Assembly: GCA_905221605.1 (NCBI GenBank)
Contig: CAJNDS010000047.1
Coordinates: 126,001 to 190,000, forward strand
Length of the DNA: 64,000 nucleotides
Source of the DNA: Symbiodinium natans
Lineage: Eukaryota > Sar > Dinophyceae > Suessiales > Symbiodiniaceae
Direction of reading: 5' to 3'
Numbering within the stretch: position 1 is the first letter of the stretch; every line of letters starts with the position of its first letter. Below are positions 10,328 through 22,121 of the stretch, in pieces. Under the pieces are notes generated by a model that saw only the letters and a program-made list of their open reading frames with translations, was not told the origin of the DNA and made no database searches. Made by a program: the position numbers and the translations under genes.

Positions 10328-10446
10328 TAGGGTGTAGGGTGTGGGGTGTGGGGTGTGGGGTGTAGGGTGTAGGGTGTAGGGTGTAGGGTGTAGGGTTTAG
10401 GGTTTAGGGTTTAGGGTTTGGGGTTTAGGGTTTAGGGTTTAGGGTT
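10328..10446 (+). repeat. two-part array: GTGTGGG/GTGTAGG then TTTAGGG
   Basis: About ten units of GTGTAGG or GTGTGGG are followed without a break by seven TTTAGGG-type units. The 7-bp register is kept across the switch. Confidence 0.9.
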
Positions 10447-11276
10447 GGCAAAAAAGAACACCCTGTGCGGCGTGCCGCCCCTGGCTGCAGGAGGGGCAAA
10501 GCCAGCTGCGCATTTAAAACGTCCCAAAGGTTCTAAGGGTTTTAAAGGTTTTTGTGTTTTTAGAGTTTTAATAAGGGTTTTAAAGGTTTTTGTTTCTTTA
10601 GAGTTTTTAAAGGACTTTTGAGGTTTTTGGGAGTTCTAGAAGTTTTACTTGCCCAACTGTACAGCCCATTCCACCAAGCCCTACAATCTTGCACCCTAAG
10701 CCGAAGCCTAAAGCCCTACTCCCTACACCATCGCTAAGCACGTGCCCTAGAATTCCCTACAAGAACACTAACCCCTAAACCCTAAACCCTATAACACCTT
10801 TACCTTCAGGGCCTCAGCGTCGAAACTCGCGCACATTCGATTTAGCCTCAAGCCTCAACCCCGAACCCCAAGCCCAAAGTTCTCTACAGCCTGAATGGTT
10901 TAGGGTTTAGGGTTTAGGGTTTAGGGTTTAGGGTTTAGGGTTTAGGGTTTAGGGCTATGCTTCAAGAGCAGCATGTTGCCTGTCGCATCTGGCTCTGCCG
11001 GTGACTTCAAATGCAATTCACGTCACAGGCACCTACGTCCGAATAGGAGGCGCAGGAAATAAAAGTCGATTGCCTCGCACTCACACAATCGAGTTTCCAG
11101 GGCCTTTCTTCGGGGGCTTAAGGGTTGTTGTTTAGGGTTTAGGGCCAACACTTGCAAACATGTCTGACGCTCTTCCTTACCCCCTGCACGAAATCCCTCA
11201 ACCCTTAACCCTCAATCGTATACCCTGAACCGCCATACCCGGCCCCCATCATACAGATAGTTAGAATCTTGGGGCA

Positions 11277-11412
11277 GTTCCATGGTCCCTTGGAATGGGC
11301 CCTTAAATGGGGACCCCTTATATACCCCTGATTTTCTTTTTGCAACCCAAGGGCCCATACTTCAGAACCCTCCCAGGAGGAGGGACTAGATTAAGGGACC
11401 ATGTAACTACGC
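11277..11412. mobile_element. IR-C MITE-like element
   Basis: Left arm CATGGTCCCTTGGAATGGGC; right arm inversely GTTACATGGTCCCTTAATCT. The centre holds TATACCCCTGATTTTC and CAAGGGCCCATACTTCAGAA, shared with copies at 52010, 54428, 56527 and 62465. Confidence 0.65.
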
Positions 11413-11867
11413 TTAGATAGAAGAGGTTCTCTAGACAAACACCCCCCCACCCCCAAAACCCGGAAAAACCGTAGGTTCCTAAACCAAAACATGGAGCGGA
11501 ACCATGTGAGCTCTCGGCCCAATCCGTCTTTATTCCATCACTAACCCTCCGAAACGCTAGACCCCAAATCCACCCTAAACCCCAAAAGCCTAAACGCAAA
11601 CAGTCTAAACCCGAACACTTTAAAACTTAAACTTCAAAACCTTAAGCTTTGAAAAGTTAAAGCCCTGAAACCCAAAATCCCTAGAACCCAAATTGCCAAA
11701 ACCCTAACACTAACTCACAGCCACGCCACAGGGGGAGGGAAACCCTACGCCCCCAAACCCTAAAACCCCCAAACCCTAAGCTAAAACCCCTGAAAGCCAA
11801 CCCACTTCAACCCACAACCATACCATGGGGGGGCTGGGAAGCAGGCGGCCGTGGAGCGCCTGATCAT

Positions 11868-11905
11868 ATGTGTGTATATATATATATATGTATGTATCTG
11901 CGTAC
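11868..11905. repeat. TA/TATG microsatellite
   Basis: Alternating TA with TATG and GTAT words. Confidence 0.8.
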
Positions 11906-13248
11906 GTATGTATCCAAGGGGTTCGACGGAGGTCTGTGGGTCGCCCCCCGGCCCTAGGTTGTTCGGCCCTAAATGGGCCCGCCTTTTGTTGTTACCCTTG
12001 ACTTAGGGTTTACTAGTTCTTCATGATGAGACAGACTTTGGGGTTTCAGGGCAAAAAAAGGTCCCTATGTCATCCCTTAGACCAAATTTCGAATCCCCTA
12101 CAAGACCCAACCGTTTCGGCTCAGGATTTTTCGGACCACCCTAAACTCTAAACTCTGAACACTTCATCCTAAACCCTGTACCCTTAACTCAGCACTTAAA
12201 GGAGGTTCCTCTAGTTCATGGTTGGGATAGCACGAAAAGATTAGATGTCTGTTCCTTATTGAGTTTTTAGCTCCCTTAAGGTTGTAAAATCTTAGCCCAC
12301 TATGACAAAGTCCTAGGGGAAGGGACGGTCCCCTAAACCCTAAACCCTAAACCCTAAACCCTAAACCCTAAACCCTAAACCCTAAACCCTAAACCCTAAG
12401 GTCCAAACAGTGGCCCCCCTTCTATGCCTCTGGAGTTCTTCTGGCTGTGAGCTCCGGCTGGCCACAGAAGCGGCGCTGCGAACATAACGAATGGCTTAGG
12501 GTTTATGGGTCATGGGTTTAGGGTTTAGGGTTTAGGGCTTAGACCCAAAACCCCCCCCAAAGTTCGAAACTGTAAGCTCTAAGCCTGAAAAGCCCTGAGT
12601 CCTGAGGCCTAAACCCAATCTTTACCCCCAGGTTAGCCTGGGATGTAGGGTTTGGGTTCTACAGGTACGGACTGCCCCCCCAAGACATCCACGATGCTCA
12701 AAAAAACTAGTCAAAGGAATCAAATAGCAGTTGCAAGAAATAGCAAGGCGACGAGGTTAAAGTAGGCAAGTTTATGACCACTTGCAGCACAAATTGAATT
12801 TAAACTAGAGTCTACACTGGTATGCAAACTAAACCCAGTAAGGTACATATGAAGTCGTACTTGCAGCGCGCAGGTGGTTAGAGTCTAGGTACGTGGGGGT
12901 AGGGCAAAGTTTAGGGTTTACGGTGTCAGGGGCTTATGGTTTGAGGTTTAGGGGTAGGGGGTTGAGGGTTTATGTAGGGTTCAGGGTTTGAAGCGGGAGA
13001 AACAAGCAGTTTTGAATGGAAGGGTGCCGGTATGTTTCGGGATTCGGGTTACAAAGGGGCTAGGGACTTGCGTTCAAGTTCAGGTTTCCAAGAGTTTTGG
13101 GGTTTAGGGCTTTAGGGAAACTTGTTAATGCACATCCTATTGGGTTTTTTTCGGCCTGCAGCATTATTCGTTCGTCCTTTTCATAAAATCATTCATGAGC
13201 TATCTTGTAAATACCCCAATAAAACAAGATATTGAGTGAAGTGAATGG

Positions 13249-13324
13249 AGGGTTTAGGGTTTAGGGTTTAGGGTTTAGGGTTTAGGGTTTAGGGTTTAGG
13301 GTTTAGGGTTTAGGGTTTAGGGTT
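13249..13324 (+). repeat. telomeric-type array (TTTAGGG)n, 11 units
   Basis: Perfect units entering at GGAGGG. Confidence 0.95.
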
Positions 13325-13580
13325 GAAACCAAACACACCATGTACCAGTCTTCTAGTGACGCCTTTCATTCATTTGCAATCTGATTTTCCTGAAGCACGA
13401 ACAACAAAATAGTAACAAGGCTTTCAAAACTTTTCAAAAGACCGGAACGAAGGAACGCATCTTGCACAGTTTTTTCATGTTTAAGGGGTCTTTGGTTTTA
13501 GTGCATCCACCTGATGTAGCTCTTCCAAATCCACGAATCCTGCGTTAAGATGTGAAGAAGATAGGGGCAAGAAGTGAATG

Positions 13581-13622
13581 CTCTCTCTCTATATTATATT
13601 ATTATCATTATTATTATTATTA

Positions 13623-13692
<70 letters not shown>

Positions 13693-13694
13693 TT
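13581..13694. repeat. (CT)n, (TTA)n and (TA)n microsatellite
   Basis: A compound tract: a short CT run, about 27 TTA/ATT triplets with a few interruptions, then a TA run. Frames through it encode poly-Tyr, poly-Asn or poly-Ile and are discounted. Confidence 0.95.
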
Positions 13695-14218
13695 CCAGCA
13701 TTTGAAGTGCATTCAATCGGATTTCTCTTTTTGCTAATACTAACAGAATGAGGGAATAGTATGGGTTGGATACATGAGCACCGCAGCAGGGAATGCGGTG
13801 CAAACTCCCATACTGGAAGGATGCTCCATTGATGGGAATTTGGCTGAAGAGCGAGAAATTTTGAGAGAGGCAACGTGTACAACGGCCAGGTCTCAATCAA
13901 GGCCGGCAAGGTACAGCCTGATGCGATCATTCTGCGATTCTGTCAGAAAAAGGCTAGACCCAGGAGTAGCCGAGGAATAAAAAGGGTACGCTTTTTGTTC
14001 TCAAGCAGCCTGAAGCGGCTACTCGTTGTTACTTGTCGACAGGTCGCGGCCTCAGACACACAGTGCAGCAAAAAAAAGTACCCTTTTGGGTCTTACGGGG
14101 ATTATAAGGGTCCTAGAAGGATATGCTGGGGAAGGGAGCACCACCCGGTGCTTTGGAACGGGAACCGAGCTCCGCTGCGGCTTGCGCCATCGAGGTCGTG
14201 GGGCTTAAGCCCCCCCCG
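13695..14218. other. unique segment, no supported gene
   Basis: Several overlapping frames of 60-120 codons are open on both strands, but none shows a recognisable motif. A tract of about 280 bp (13740-14020) is free of telomeric words and is among the less repetitive pieces of the window. Confidence 0.4.
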
Positions 14219-14294
14219 TTTAGGGTTTAGGGTTTAGGGTTTAGGGTTTAGGGTTTAGGGTTTAGGGTTTAGGGTTTAGGGTTTAGGGTTTAGG
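14219..14294 (+). repeat. telomeric-type array (TTTAGGG)n, 11 units
   Basis: Perfect units entering from CCCCCCCGTT. Confidence 0.95.
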
Positions 14295-14560
14295 AAACAC
14301 CCTCCACCCCCCCTCCTCCCCCCCCAACTGCAGGCCTAGGTCTTGAGCTTATTTGGGACTCTTTTTACCTACAGGTTAGAAAACCGATCAAGCTGTAGGT
14401 AAAGAAGGCCCCTCCCTCCTTAAGGGTTTAGGGTTTAGGGTCTAGGGATAGGGTTTAGCGTTTTGAGGCTTCAGGGCTTGCGGCTTAAGGTTCACAGAGC
14501 AGCTCCTGCGCGATCGGGATATGGCTGTTGCAAGAAGCCGGCACATGGGATCTTCATAGA

Positions 14561-14755
14561 TTTCGGTGCAAGACTCCCTCACCTGCATGCCTTGGGGGGT
14601 TTGGGGTTTGAGGTTTTGGGGTTTTGGGGTTTTGGGGTTTTGGGGTTTTGAGGTTTTGGGGTTTTGGGGTTTTGGGGTTTAGGGTTTAGGGTTTAGGGTT
14701 TCGGTGCAAGACTCCCTCACCTGCATGCCTTGGGGGGGGTTTGGGGTTTGAGGTT
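14561..14755 (+). repeat. tandem duplication (138-bp offset) with a TTTTGGGG array
   Basis: A segment of about 55 bp starting TTTCGGTGCAAGACTCCCTC occurs at 14561 and again at 14699, nearly identical. Between the copies lie about eight TTTTGGGG units (14613-14679) and three TTTAGGG units. TTTTGGGG is an 8-bp repeat out of step with the 7-bp arrays. Confidence 0.85.
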
Positions 14756-16693
14756 TAGGGTTTCGGGCACCCTCAGCCCCTCGAAATACCTCAACTCAAA
14801 TTCCGAAACCCCAAGTTTAAACGCTAAATTCTAGATCTTAACCCCAAACCCTACCCACCCAATCTGCCTCTGAACTACATGTGAGTGCGAATTAGGGTTT
14901 AGGGTGTAGGGTCTAGGGTTTAGACAGGGCTTCCGTTAAGAGAGAGAGGGAGGAATGGAGAGGGACAAAGAGGGAGAGAGAGAGAGAGAATCAAGCCAAC
15001 AAAAAAACTAAACCCTGTAAACAACCCTGAAACAGCTCTGGGTCAAGGGGCTTGATGAATTTGGGGTTTAGGTTTAAGGTTTCGGGGTGTAGGGTTCGGG
15101 TTGAGGCGGGAAACATTTTAAGGCTGAAGCCTACAGTAGGCTCGCCCCAAAACGCCCAACAAGACATCCTAAGAGCTCTTGAACTCAATTCTACCAATCA
15201 AGGGGCATAACGAGGGACCCCTAGAAGGGACCCTTAATCTTATTCCCCTAAAAAAACCCTACATATAGCTTCTATAGTCCCTTTCCACCAAAGTAGCACC
15301 CAAATTACCCCTTAAAACCCCTACGGTCCCTTATAACCCCTTGATCTTGAACCCAATCCTACCCAATCACCCTAGCCCCTAAACCCTAAACCCTAACCCT
15401 AAACCCTAAACCCTAAACCCTAAACCCTAAACCCTAAACCCTAAACCCTAAACCCTAACCCCAACTCGAAGCCCTCCAGGCTCCACTTCAGAACCCATGG
15501 CCGACCTCTGCACTCGCCACCCTTTGAGGTTTAGAGTTTCGGGTTTAGGGTTGGGGGTTTAGGGTTTGGGGTTTAGGGTTGGGGGTTTAGGGTTTGGGGT
15601 TTAGAGTTTCGGGTTTAGGGTTGGGGGTTTAGGGTTTGGGGTTTAGGGTTTGGGGTTTAGGGTTTGGGGTTTAGGGGTTTTGGGTTTTGGGGTTTTGGGT
15701 TTCAGGTTTCGGATTTGCGGTGCAAGGTTTAGCGTGCCACTCCCTCAGGTGCATTGGCCGCAGTACCAGCACCTCGCCCAGCGACCACCTAAGTCAACGA
15801 GTGGACTCAGCGTCGGCTTAAAAACCCGAAAAACCCTAAAACCACCAAAACCCTAAAACCCTAAAAAACCCCAAAAACCCTAAAAACCCCCAAAACCCTA
15901 AAAACGCAAAAAACCCTAAAACCCCAAAACCCTAAAAACCCTATAACAAACCCCACACCCTAAACCCTAGACAAGTCGCTTCTAGACCAGGTTGGCCCTG
16001 GAAACCCTCTGAAAAGTCCATAAATCGGGTCCTCTTGAACTCAATATGGGAACATGTACAGCCCACCCGAGCACACTGAGAGCTATGAACCCTAAACCCT
16101 AAACCCTAAACCCTAAACCCTAAACCCTAAACTCTGAGTCTCAAGTTCTCCCAAGAAGGTTGTCATTGATCGGGGTGCGGGAGGGGCCTCCCTCTGGCTT
16201 CAGAGCCCCGGCTCTTGTCTGGGCGAAAACCTTCACCTCGACTGAGTGTTTCGGTTGTGGCTGAAGTTTAGGGCTTGCGGCCCCTGAACCCTGAACCCTG
16301 AACCCTGAACCCTAGACCCTAAACCCTAAACCCGAAACCCAAAACCCACAGGTCCGAATCATCCCCGAACACTCTCAGCGGATGTGCGGTTCAGGATTTA
16401 AAGGGTTTGGGCCTTCCCAGGTGTATCTTAACTGTACCACAAGCCCTGCATGGGTTACGCCACTAGTAGGAGACCATCCCTAAACTAAACCCTAAACCCT
16501 AAACCCTAAACCCTAAACCCTAAACCCTAAACCCCTTGGACACACCCCTCCCCCCCCCCTCCCGAAACTCTGAAACCCGAAAGTCGCCCCCTTGCTGTGC
16601 ATCTTCGGGCCACTTGCGCGTTGGCGGCAGGCCGCTGTCTCGTGGCAGCTCCCTGCACCACGACACGGTCCTGCACTTGAGGTTTAGCGGGGT
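14756..16693. other. non-coding; variant arrays
   Basis: No gene seen. A purine run AGGGAGAGAGAGAG lies near 14940-14990. 15528-15690 is a mixed TTTGGGG/TTTAGGG G-strand tract, 15820-15960 a CCCTAAAA/CCCCAAAA C-strand tract, 16086-16131 and 16489-16533 short C-strand arrays, and 16275-16345 a CCCTGAA-rich array. 15211-15340 has AGGGACCC words resembling IR-C/IR-D material, too diverged to delimit. Confidence 0.55.
15376..15461 (-). repeat. telomeric-type array (CCCTAAA)n, about 12 units
   Basis: Includes a 6-bp unit (CCCTAA) near 15390 and another at the end. Confidence 0.95.
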
Positions 16694-16894
16694 GAGGGTT
16701 TAGGGTTTAGGGTTAGGGTTTAGGGTTTAGGGTTTAGGGTTTAGGGTTTAGGGTTTAGGGTTTAGGGTTTAGGGTTTAGGGTTTAGGGTTTAGGGTTTAG
16801 GGTTTAGGGTTTAGGGTTTAGGGTTTAGGGTTTAGGGTTTAGGGTTTAGGGTTTAGGGTTTAGGGTTTAGGGTTTAGGGTTTAGGGTTTAGGGT
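16694..16894 (+). repeat. telomeric-type array (TTTAGGG)n, about 28 units
   Basis: The second-longest nearly perfect array in the window; one TTAGGG unit near 16712. A 3-unit block follows at 17010-17037. Confidence 0.97.
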
Positions 16895-17320
16895 GCCCAA
16901 AAACCTCCTTGGCCCCGAGCCCCTAGCTGAATGAAACCGACATCGACTCCGAGGTTCCTAAGCAACTACAAGCACAAAAACCTCCAAAACCCAAAGTCCT
17001 AAATCCTAAATAGGGTTTAGGGTTTAGGGTTTAGGGTCCCCCTCCCACCCCCTCCTTCCAAACAAACAAAACAATCCCCTCGGATTGACTCGCTAGAAGC
17101 AAACGCAAAATCCGAAAAACCCAAACTGTTCCGGGTTGAGGATTTGGGTTTAGGGTTTATGGTTGAGGGTTCAGGGCCCGAACAGCCACTGCAAACCTGA
17201 GCCCCAAGCCCTTAAAACCTAAACCCCCGAATGCCCAAGCCGGATCTGGGAATCCAAGATCCAAGGGCAGGGTTGAGGGCGAAAGGGCATTTGGGTTTAG
17301 GGTTTAAGGTTTTGGGTTTA

Positions 17321-17549
17321 TGTGAAACTTGTGAACCTGAAAGCAAGCTTATGTACACAGTGGATCCTTTTCTCTGTGAGTGCTTCGGTCTGTCAGCTCA
17401 AGGCCTTTGAGCACGGATATCGGGTATCGTGCATTGAAACGCGTCCATATCCTATACCCACTATACATAGATGCAGCCAAGGCCATGTAGAATGAAGACG
17501 CCCTGCCCAAGCTTCACACCTTGCGGCCGTGTGTAGGCGTTATGTTTCA
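17321..17549 (+). repeat. left terminal direct repeat
   Basis: Starts TGTGAAACTTGTGAACC; contains GAGCACGGATATCGGG and CTATACCCACTATAC. Pairs with 18499-18727 at an offset of 1178 bp. Confidence 0.85.
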
Positions 17550-17827
17550 TACCCCCTTTCGGGCGCGAGGTGGAAGTGTTGCTCTCAGCCAGTCCAGACA
17601 TGGGCTGACGTGTTTCAAAGCATGCATGTTTTGACCTCCCCTGCGGCTGGGTGCTTGAAAGGGGGGGGTTTAGGATCTTCTAGGAAAGGGTCTCACGTCT
17701 GCTTTTTGTTTATACGCATGTATACAGATGATGCGGAATTTTTAATTTGCGCGTGTGTGTTTGTGTGCGAGAAGTTGTTATTAGCAGGATTTGTGAATTT
17801 TCTGTTCGTATAGTTTTTCGGCACAAA

Positions 17828-17950
17828 ATGCAAAAGTACAGGGCAGAGTTGGAGCAAATGAAAGCTAGTGCTGAACAAAGACGCGCTGCTGTGCTAGCAA
17901 AGGCACCAGTGGTAGACAAGGCCCCCAGAGGTCTTTGTACATGGCTCTGA
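17828..17950 (+). pseudogene. coding remnant, Glu/Ala-rich helical segment
   Basis: From the ATG at 17828 about 40 codons are open, starting MQKYRAELEQMKASAEQRRA, which looks like a coiled-coil or helical segment. It stops at 17950. It lies in the interior of the terminal-repeat element and may be a Gag-like remnant; no family is recognised. Confidence 0.3.
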
Positions 17951-17998
17951 TAGGCCACGGGAGCCGTTTTTTCCACCAGGACGTGCTAGTGAGCCTAA

Positions 17999-18187
17999 GG
18001 CTCAAACTCTCCAGTTTCAAGTGCCGCTACAAGTAAGCGCCTCGCTCTGGTTAACCAGGCTAAGCCTTCCAGTGCACCAGTTTCTGCAACTCCAAAGGTG
18101 GCTGCAGTAGCTGAGACTTCTGCTGAGCCTCCTGTTGACACTAGCACTAGCCCTAGCGAGGTTGGCAGCACTTGTACAGAGATATAG
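17999..18187 (+). pseudogene. coding remnant, Ala/Ser/Pro-rich tail
   Basis: About 62 codons open from just after a TAA at 17996, with no ATG, ending at TAG 18185-18187. Composition is Ala/Ser/Pro/Val-rich (SSAPVSATPKVAAVAE), as in the linker of a structural protein. It may be the frameshifted continuation of the frame at 17828. Function unknown. Confidence 0.3.
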
Positions 18188-18498
18188 TGCGAAACAGATC
18201 GTAGAAAATCGCTACCATGTACACAGCGCTAGGACACGTAGGTGAGTAGGATGACGAGTAGAGTTAGGACGCCGTCACCAAGTGCTGCTGACGCAAGGCG
18301 TCAAAGGTATGGCCCAGCGTACGAGGCCACTCAAAGAGCCAAGGGTGATGGTAGGACTCCGTCTCATGCGTACGATGTAGAGGTGGAAGTGTTGCTCTCC
18401 GCCAGTCCAGACATCATCCTGTGGCACGAGATGTCAACCACAAACTTGTCTGCAACAACCACGCCAGTCTTGTAACCAGTCATGCCGCTCCGCTACCA

Positions 18499-18727
18499 TG
18501 TGAAACTTGTGAACCTGAAAGCGAGCTTATGTACACAGTGGATCCTTTTCTCTGTGAGTGCTTCGGTCTGTCAGCTCAAGGCCTTTGAGCACGGATATCG
18601 GGCATCGTGCATTGAAACGCGTCCATATCCTATACCCACTATACATAGATGCAGCCAAGGCCATGTAGAATGAAGACGCCCTGCCCAAGCTTCGTACCTT
18701 GCGGCCGTGTGTAGGCGTTCTGTTTCA
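18499..18727 (+). repeat. right terminal direct repeat
   Basis: About 97% identical to 17321-17549; differences include AAGCAAGC/AAGCGAGC and TTCACACC/TTCGTACC. Confidence 0.85.
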
Positions 18728-18976
18728 TAGTTTAGGGTATACGGTTTAGGGTTTAGGGTTCATTTAGGGCTTGGGGCTTGGGGGTAGGGTTCGGGCTTTG
18801 GGGGGCTTAGGATTTACTTCCGGAGTACGGTTAAGGGTAGCGCACCAAACCGCAAACCCTGGATCCACCCCCTAAACTACTAAGCTCCAATACCCTAAAC
18901 CCCGACAACAACACTTCCAACCACTTTCTCGACCCTCCCCACCTCAAATCCAACCAAGGCGCCCTCTCCAGACACA

Positions 18977-19043
18977 CCCTAACCCCTAAACCCTAAACCC
19001 TAAACCCTAAACCCTAAACCCTAAACCCTAAACCCTAAACCCT
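18977..19043 (-). repeat. telomeric-type array (CCCTAAA)n, about 9 units
   Basis: Perfect after the first unit (CCCTAAC). Confidence 0.95.
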
Positions 19044-19470
19044 CAAGGAGGGAAGGCGTCGGTCCCGCAAACTGGAAGGCCGAGTCAATGCCGCTGGCGG
19101 CTCGAGGCCCAAGGCTGAAGCCATGCGCAAGGCCCTGGACTTTAGGCTTTAGGGTTTAGGGCTTGGGGTTTAGGGGTTTCTAGGGTTTCTAAGGGTTTCT
19201 AGGGGCTTCGGGGGGTTTCGGGGTTTTGGGATGTGCAGGCTTTAGGGTTGAGGGTTTAGGGACGGTTTAGGGTTTAGGGTTTCGGGATTCGGGGGGTTTC
19301 GGGGTTTTGGGATGGGTTTGGGATTTGGGATTTGGGGTTTGGGTTTTGGGGTTTGGGGTTTGGGGTTCGGGTTTAGGGCTTCATGTAGAATTGGAGCCGC
19401 GGCCTGTGGGATCGGATTTCCGGGGCGCTTGGGGATTTGCCTGGGAGGATGCTGGAGTTACGGGCTTAGA

Positions 19471-19561
19471 GTTAGGGTTTAGGGTTTAGGGTTTAGGGTT
19501 TAGGGTTTAGGGTTTAGGGTTTAGGGTTTAGGTTTTAGGGTTTAGGGTTTAGGGTTTAGGG
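19471..19561 (+). repeat. telomeric-type array (TTTAGGG)n, 13 units
   Basis: One expanded unit (TTTTAGGG) near 19532. Confidence 0.95.
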
Positions 19562-19917
19562 CGGTTCGGGGCTCAGGAGGTAGAATGCTGCGGTTGGGTT
19601 TGTAGTGATAGGCTCCGCACGTCAATCCCATTTTCGGCTTGTTGGGAGTTGGGCTGACCAAGTGCTGACCCCTAAATCCCAAAACGAAACGATACGGTTT
19701 GGTTTTAGGATACACCCCAAAAACCCTGAACCCTAGAGACCCGAAACCCGAAACCCTAAACCCTAAACCCTAAAACCCCCAACCCTATCCCCTAAACCCC
19801 GTCATGCGCCTGGCGTCCGCACCCAAATTGTACATGTCGTCCATGACGTCAAAGGCGACGGATGTTGGGTTGTATACAGTCGGCTTGGGGCTGAAAAACA
19901 ATCGCTGCGGAGAGCGT

Positions 19918-19978
19918 GTAGCTTAGAGCTTAGAGCTTAGAGCTTAGAGTTTAGGGTTTAGGGTTTAGGATTTAGGGC
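19918..19978 (+). repeat. variant array: TTAGAGC units then TTTAGGG
   Basis: Four TTAGAGC units pass in register into TTTAGGG units. Confidence 0.85.
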
Positions 19979-20640
19979 CCAAACCTTGACCCAGCCCTAG
20001 AACTTCCTAGAACTTCCTTGAACTCTAAAACCCTAAACCCCAAAACCCTACAAGCCCTGAAACCATAATCCCCAGACAAAAAAAACAACTCTAAAACCCA
20101 ACAACCCTAAACCCTAAACCCTAAACCCTAAATCCTAAACCCTCATTCCCTAAACCATAGGGGGGTAGGGTGTAGGGCTTAGATGCCTCAGCCATAAATC
20201 TTAGATCTCCAGAAAGGGTTTAAGGCCCAGGGATAGCATGTCCAACTAGCTGAGTCAGCGATACCTCCACTACAAAAAGCCTCCGCCCCAAAACCCCCCA
20301 AGCCCCTCCCTAAACCCTAAACCCTAAACCCTAAAACCCCAAAAGCACCTAAACCCTACACTCTTAGAGCCCCTAGTGAACCCTGCAACCCTCCAGCCCC
20401 TTGACCCCCAAAAGCCCTACAGATGCGGGAGGGGTTGGGGTGGGCAGCACCCTGATATCATACACCCAAACCCTAAACCCTAAACCTAAACCCTAAATCC
20501 TAAACCCTAAACCCTAAACCTCAGGCTACATGGTCCTCAGCTCCTTAGCCGAAGCCCTAGATTCGCAAATCCTTGAACCCCTTAAATCCCTTACACAACC
20601 CTTAAAACCCTGTAAACCCCAAAACCCGAAAACCCGCAAC

Positions 20641-20734
20641 CCTACACCCTAAAACCTAAACCCTAAACCCTAAACCCTAACCCTAAACCCTAAACGCTAA
20701 ACCCTAAACCCTAAACCCTGAACCCTAAACCCTA
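20641..20734 (-). repeat. telomeric-type array (CCCTAAA)n, about 13 units
   Basis: Contains 6-bp units and CGCTAAA and CCCTGAA variants. Confidence 0.9.
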
Positions 20735-21378
20735 CGCCCGAAGGTTCAGGCTAACAGGGGCTGGATCCTATGCTTGAGTAGGAATTCAGGCATTCGCCCT
20801 GTGCGGAATGAGCGACCTGAACCTGATGCGGGGGTGAAGGGTTTCGGGTTTCGGGTTTAGGGCTTTGGGTTTTGGGTTCGGGTGTTTGGCTGTTCTAGGC
20901 CAGCTCCCCTACAGACAGGAGTGCGCACATGGGATGTTGCCTGGAAGAAAACCAAAACGCGAAGAACTTAAGCCCATAAATCCAAACCCTGAAATGCCAT
21001 AAGCCCCCCAAACAATCAACCAGAAGCAGCCCCCCCCCCCCCCCCCCAGATAAGCCCTAAACCTAAACCCCTTAAAACCCGTCAAAACCCCTTAAAACCC
21101 CTTAAACCTCCCAAACCTCCTAAACCCTAAGCTGCCAGTTCAATCCGGGACTTCCCGCAGACTCGCGGCGGCGGAAGCCCTTCAGAGCTTCCGTGCCCTC
21201 GCACAGGCCGGCTTTGTGCTTCGGTGGCTTGAGGGCCCTGAATACCTGGACCCTGAAACCCTAACATTCAGTGGGTTTGAGGGATATAGTGGTTTGGAGA
21301 GGTTTCAAATGGTTGCGGATTTTAAAAGGAGTTGGAGCACTTTTAGGGGGCAAGAGCAAGCCATCTTGGGTCTGTTTT

Positions 21379-21503
21379 TGGGGGGAGAGGGGGAGGGAGG
21401 ACGGAGGCTCGGGCAGGGAGGGAGGGAGGGAGGGGGGAGGGAGGGGGGAGGAGAGAGGGGGAGGGGGGAGGGGGAGGGGGGAGTGGGGGGGAGGGGGAGG
21501 GGG
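21379..21503 (+). repeat. purine (G/A) tract
   Basis: About 120 bases almost entirely G and A on the + strand, with GGGA and GGGGGA units. It could adopt triplex or quadruplex structure. Its open frames encode Gly/Arg/Glu only and are discounted. Confidence 0.9.
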
Positions 21504-22042
21504 TCCAGGGTAAGGGTAGAAAGGAGTTGGGACTAATGGTTTGTACGGTTTAGGCTTAGGGCGGTGCGCGACGGTTTGTTCAGCTTTTCGGGTTTCGAGA
21601 TTCGAGTTTAGGAGGTTCTAGAGGTTTAGGAAGTTTAGGACACAATTACGTCTATGACTAGGGGTTGCCCCCTAAACCCCTGCCCCAGAACCCCAAACCC
21701 CTAAAACCCCCTAAACCCCTAACACCCCCTAAAATCCTAACCCCCTATGTTTTGCTGTCGTTTGTTTGATGTTTGGGGGCAGGTGTGGGGGCTCTATCGG
21801 GTCTGTTGGGGCTCTGGAACATGTGGGGCAGAGGCTTAAGGTTTTAGGAATTATGGAAGGGTGGGGAAGAGCTTCAAGGCCTTCTACACCTGAGTAGCCT
21901 CTTATTATAGTTGCCCGTCCTTGAAACCGCAGCATGTCTTACAGGGTCCTTCAGGGACGGGGGGTTGAAAGGGGGGGGATGTCACCCCAGGTTTCCGAGA
22001 AACTCCCCAGCCAAAAGCCCCAGGTTAGGCAAACAGTAGGCT

Positions 22043-22121
22043 CCCTAAACTCTAAACCCTAAACCCTAAACCCTAAACCCTAAACCCTAAACCCTAAACC
22101 CTAAACCCTGAGCCCTAAACC
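22043..22121 (-). repeat. telomeric-type array (CCCTAAA)n, 11 units
   Basis: One CTCTAAA and one CCCTGAG variant at the edges. Confidence 0.95.

Larger units (their letters stand above)
10447..13248. other. non-coding; degenerate repeats
   Basis: No gene seen. A G/T-rich degenerate tract (GGTTTTAAAGGTTTTTG words) spans 10520-10650. Arrays: G-strand 10898-10953, C-strand 12331-12400, short G-strand 12516-12540. From 11570 to 11790 lie diverged CCCTAAA-like words. 12600-13080 is mostly unique. Confidence 0.55.
17321..18727 (+). mobile_element. small element with 229-bp terminal direct repeats (LTR/TRIM-like) in a telomeric tract
   Basis: Direct repeats begin TGTGAAACTT and end GTTTCA, at 17321-17549 and 18499-18727, with about six differences. 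TG...CA ends and flanking position are what an LTR element would show. TTTAGGG-type sequence touches both outer sides. No primer-binding site or polypurine tract is evident, so another terminal-repeat mechanism is possible. The 0.95-kb interior has only coding remnants and a 35-bp direct repeat (17567-17601 and 18380-18414). No clear 5-bp target duplication; GTTT on both sides is ambiguous because the target is itself repetitive. Confidence 0.6.

Noticed and set aside
13552-13930. Poly-Tyr, poly-Asn and poly-Ile frames
   Set aside because: Translations of the TTA microsatellite.
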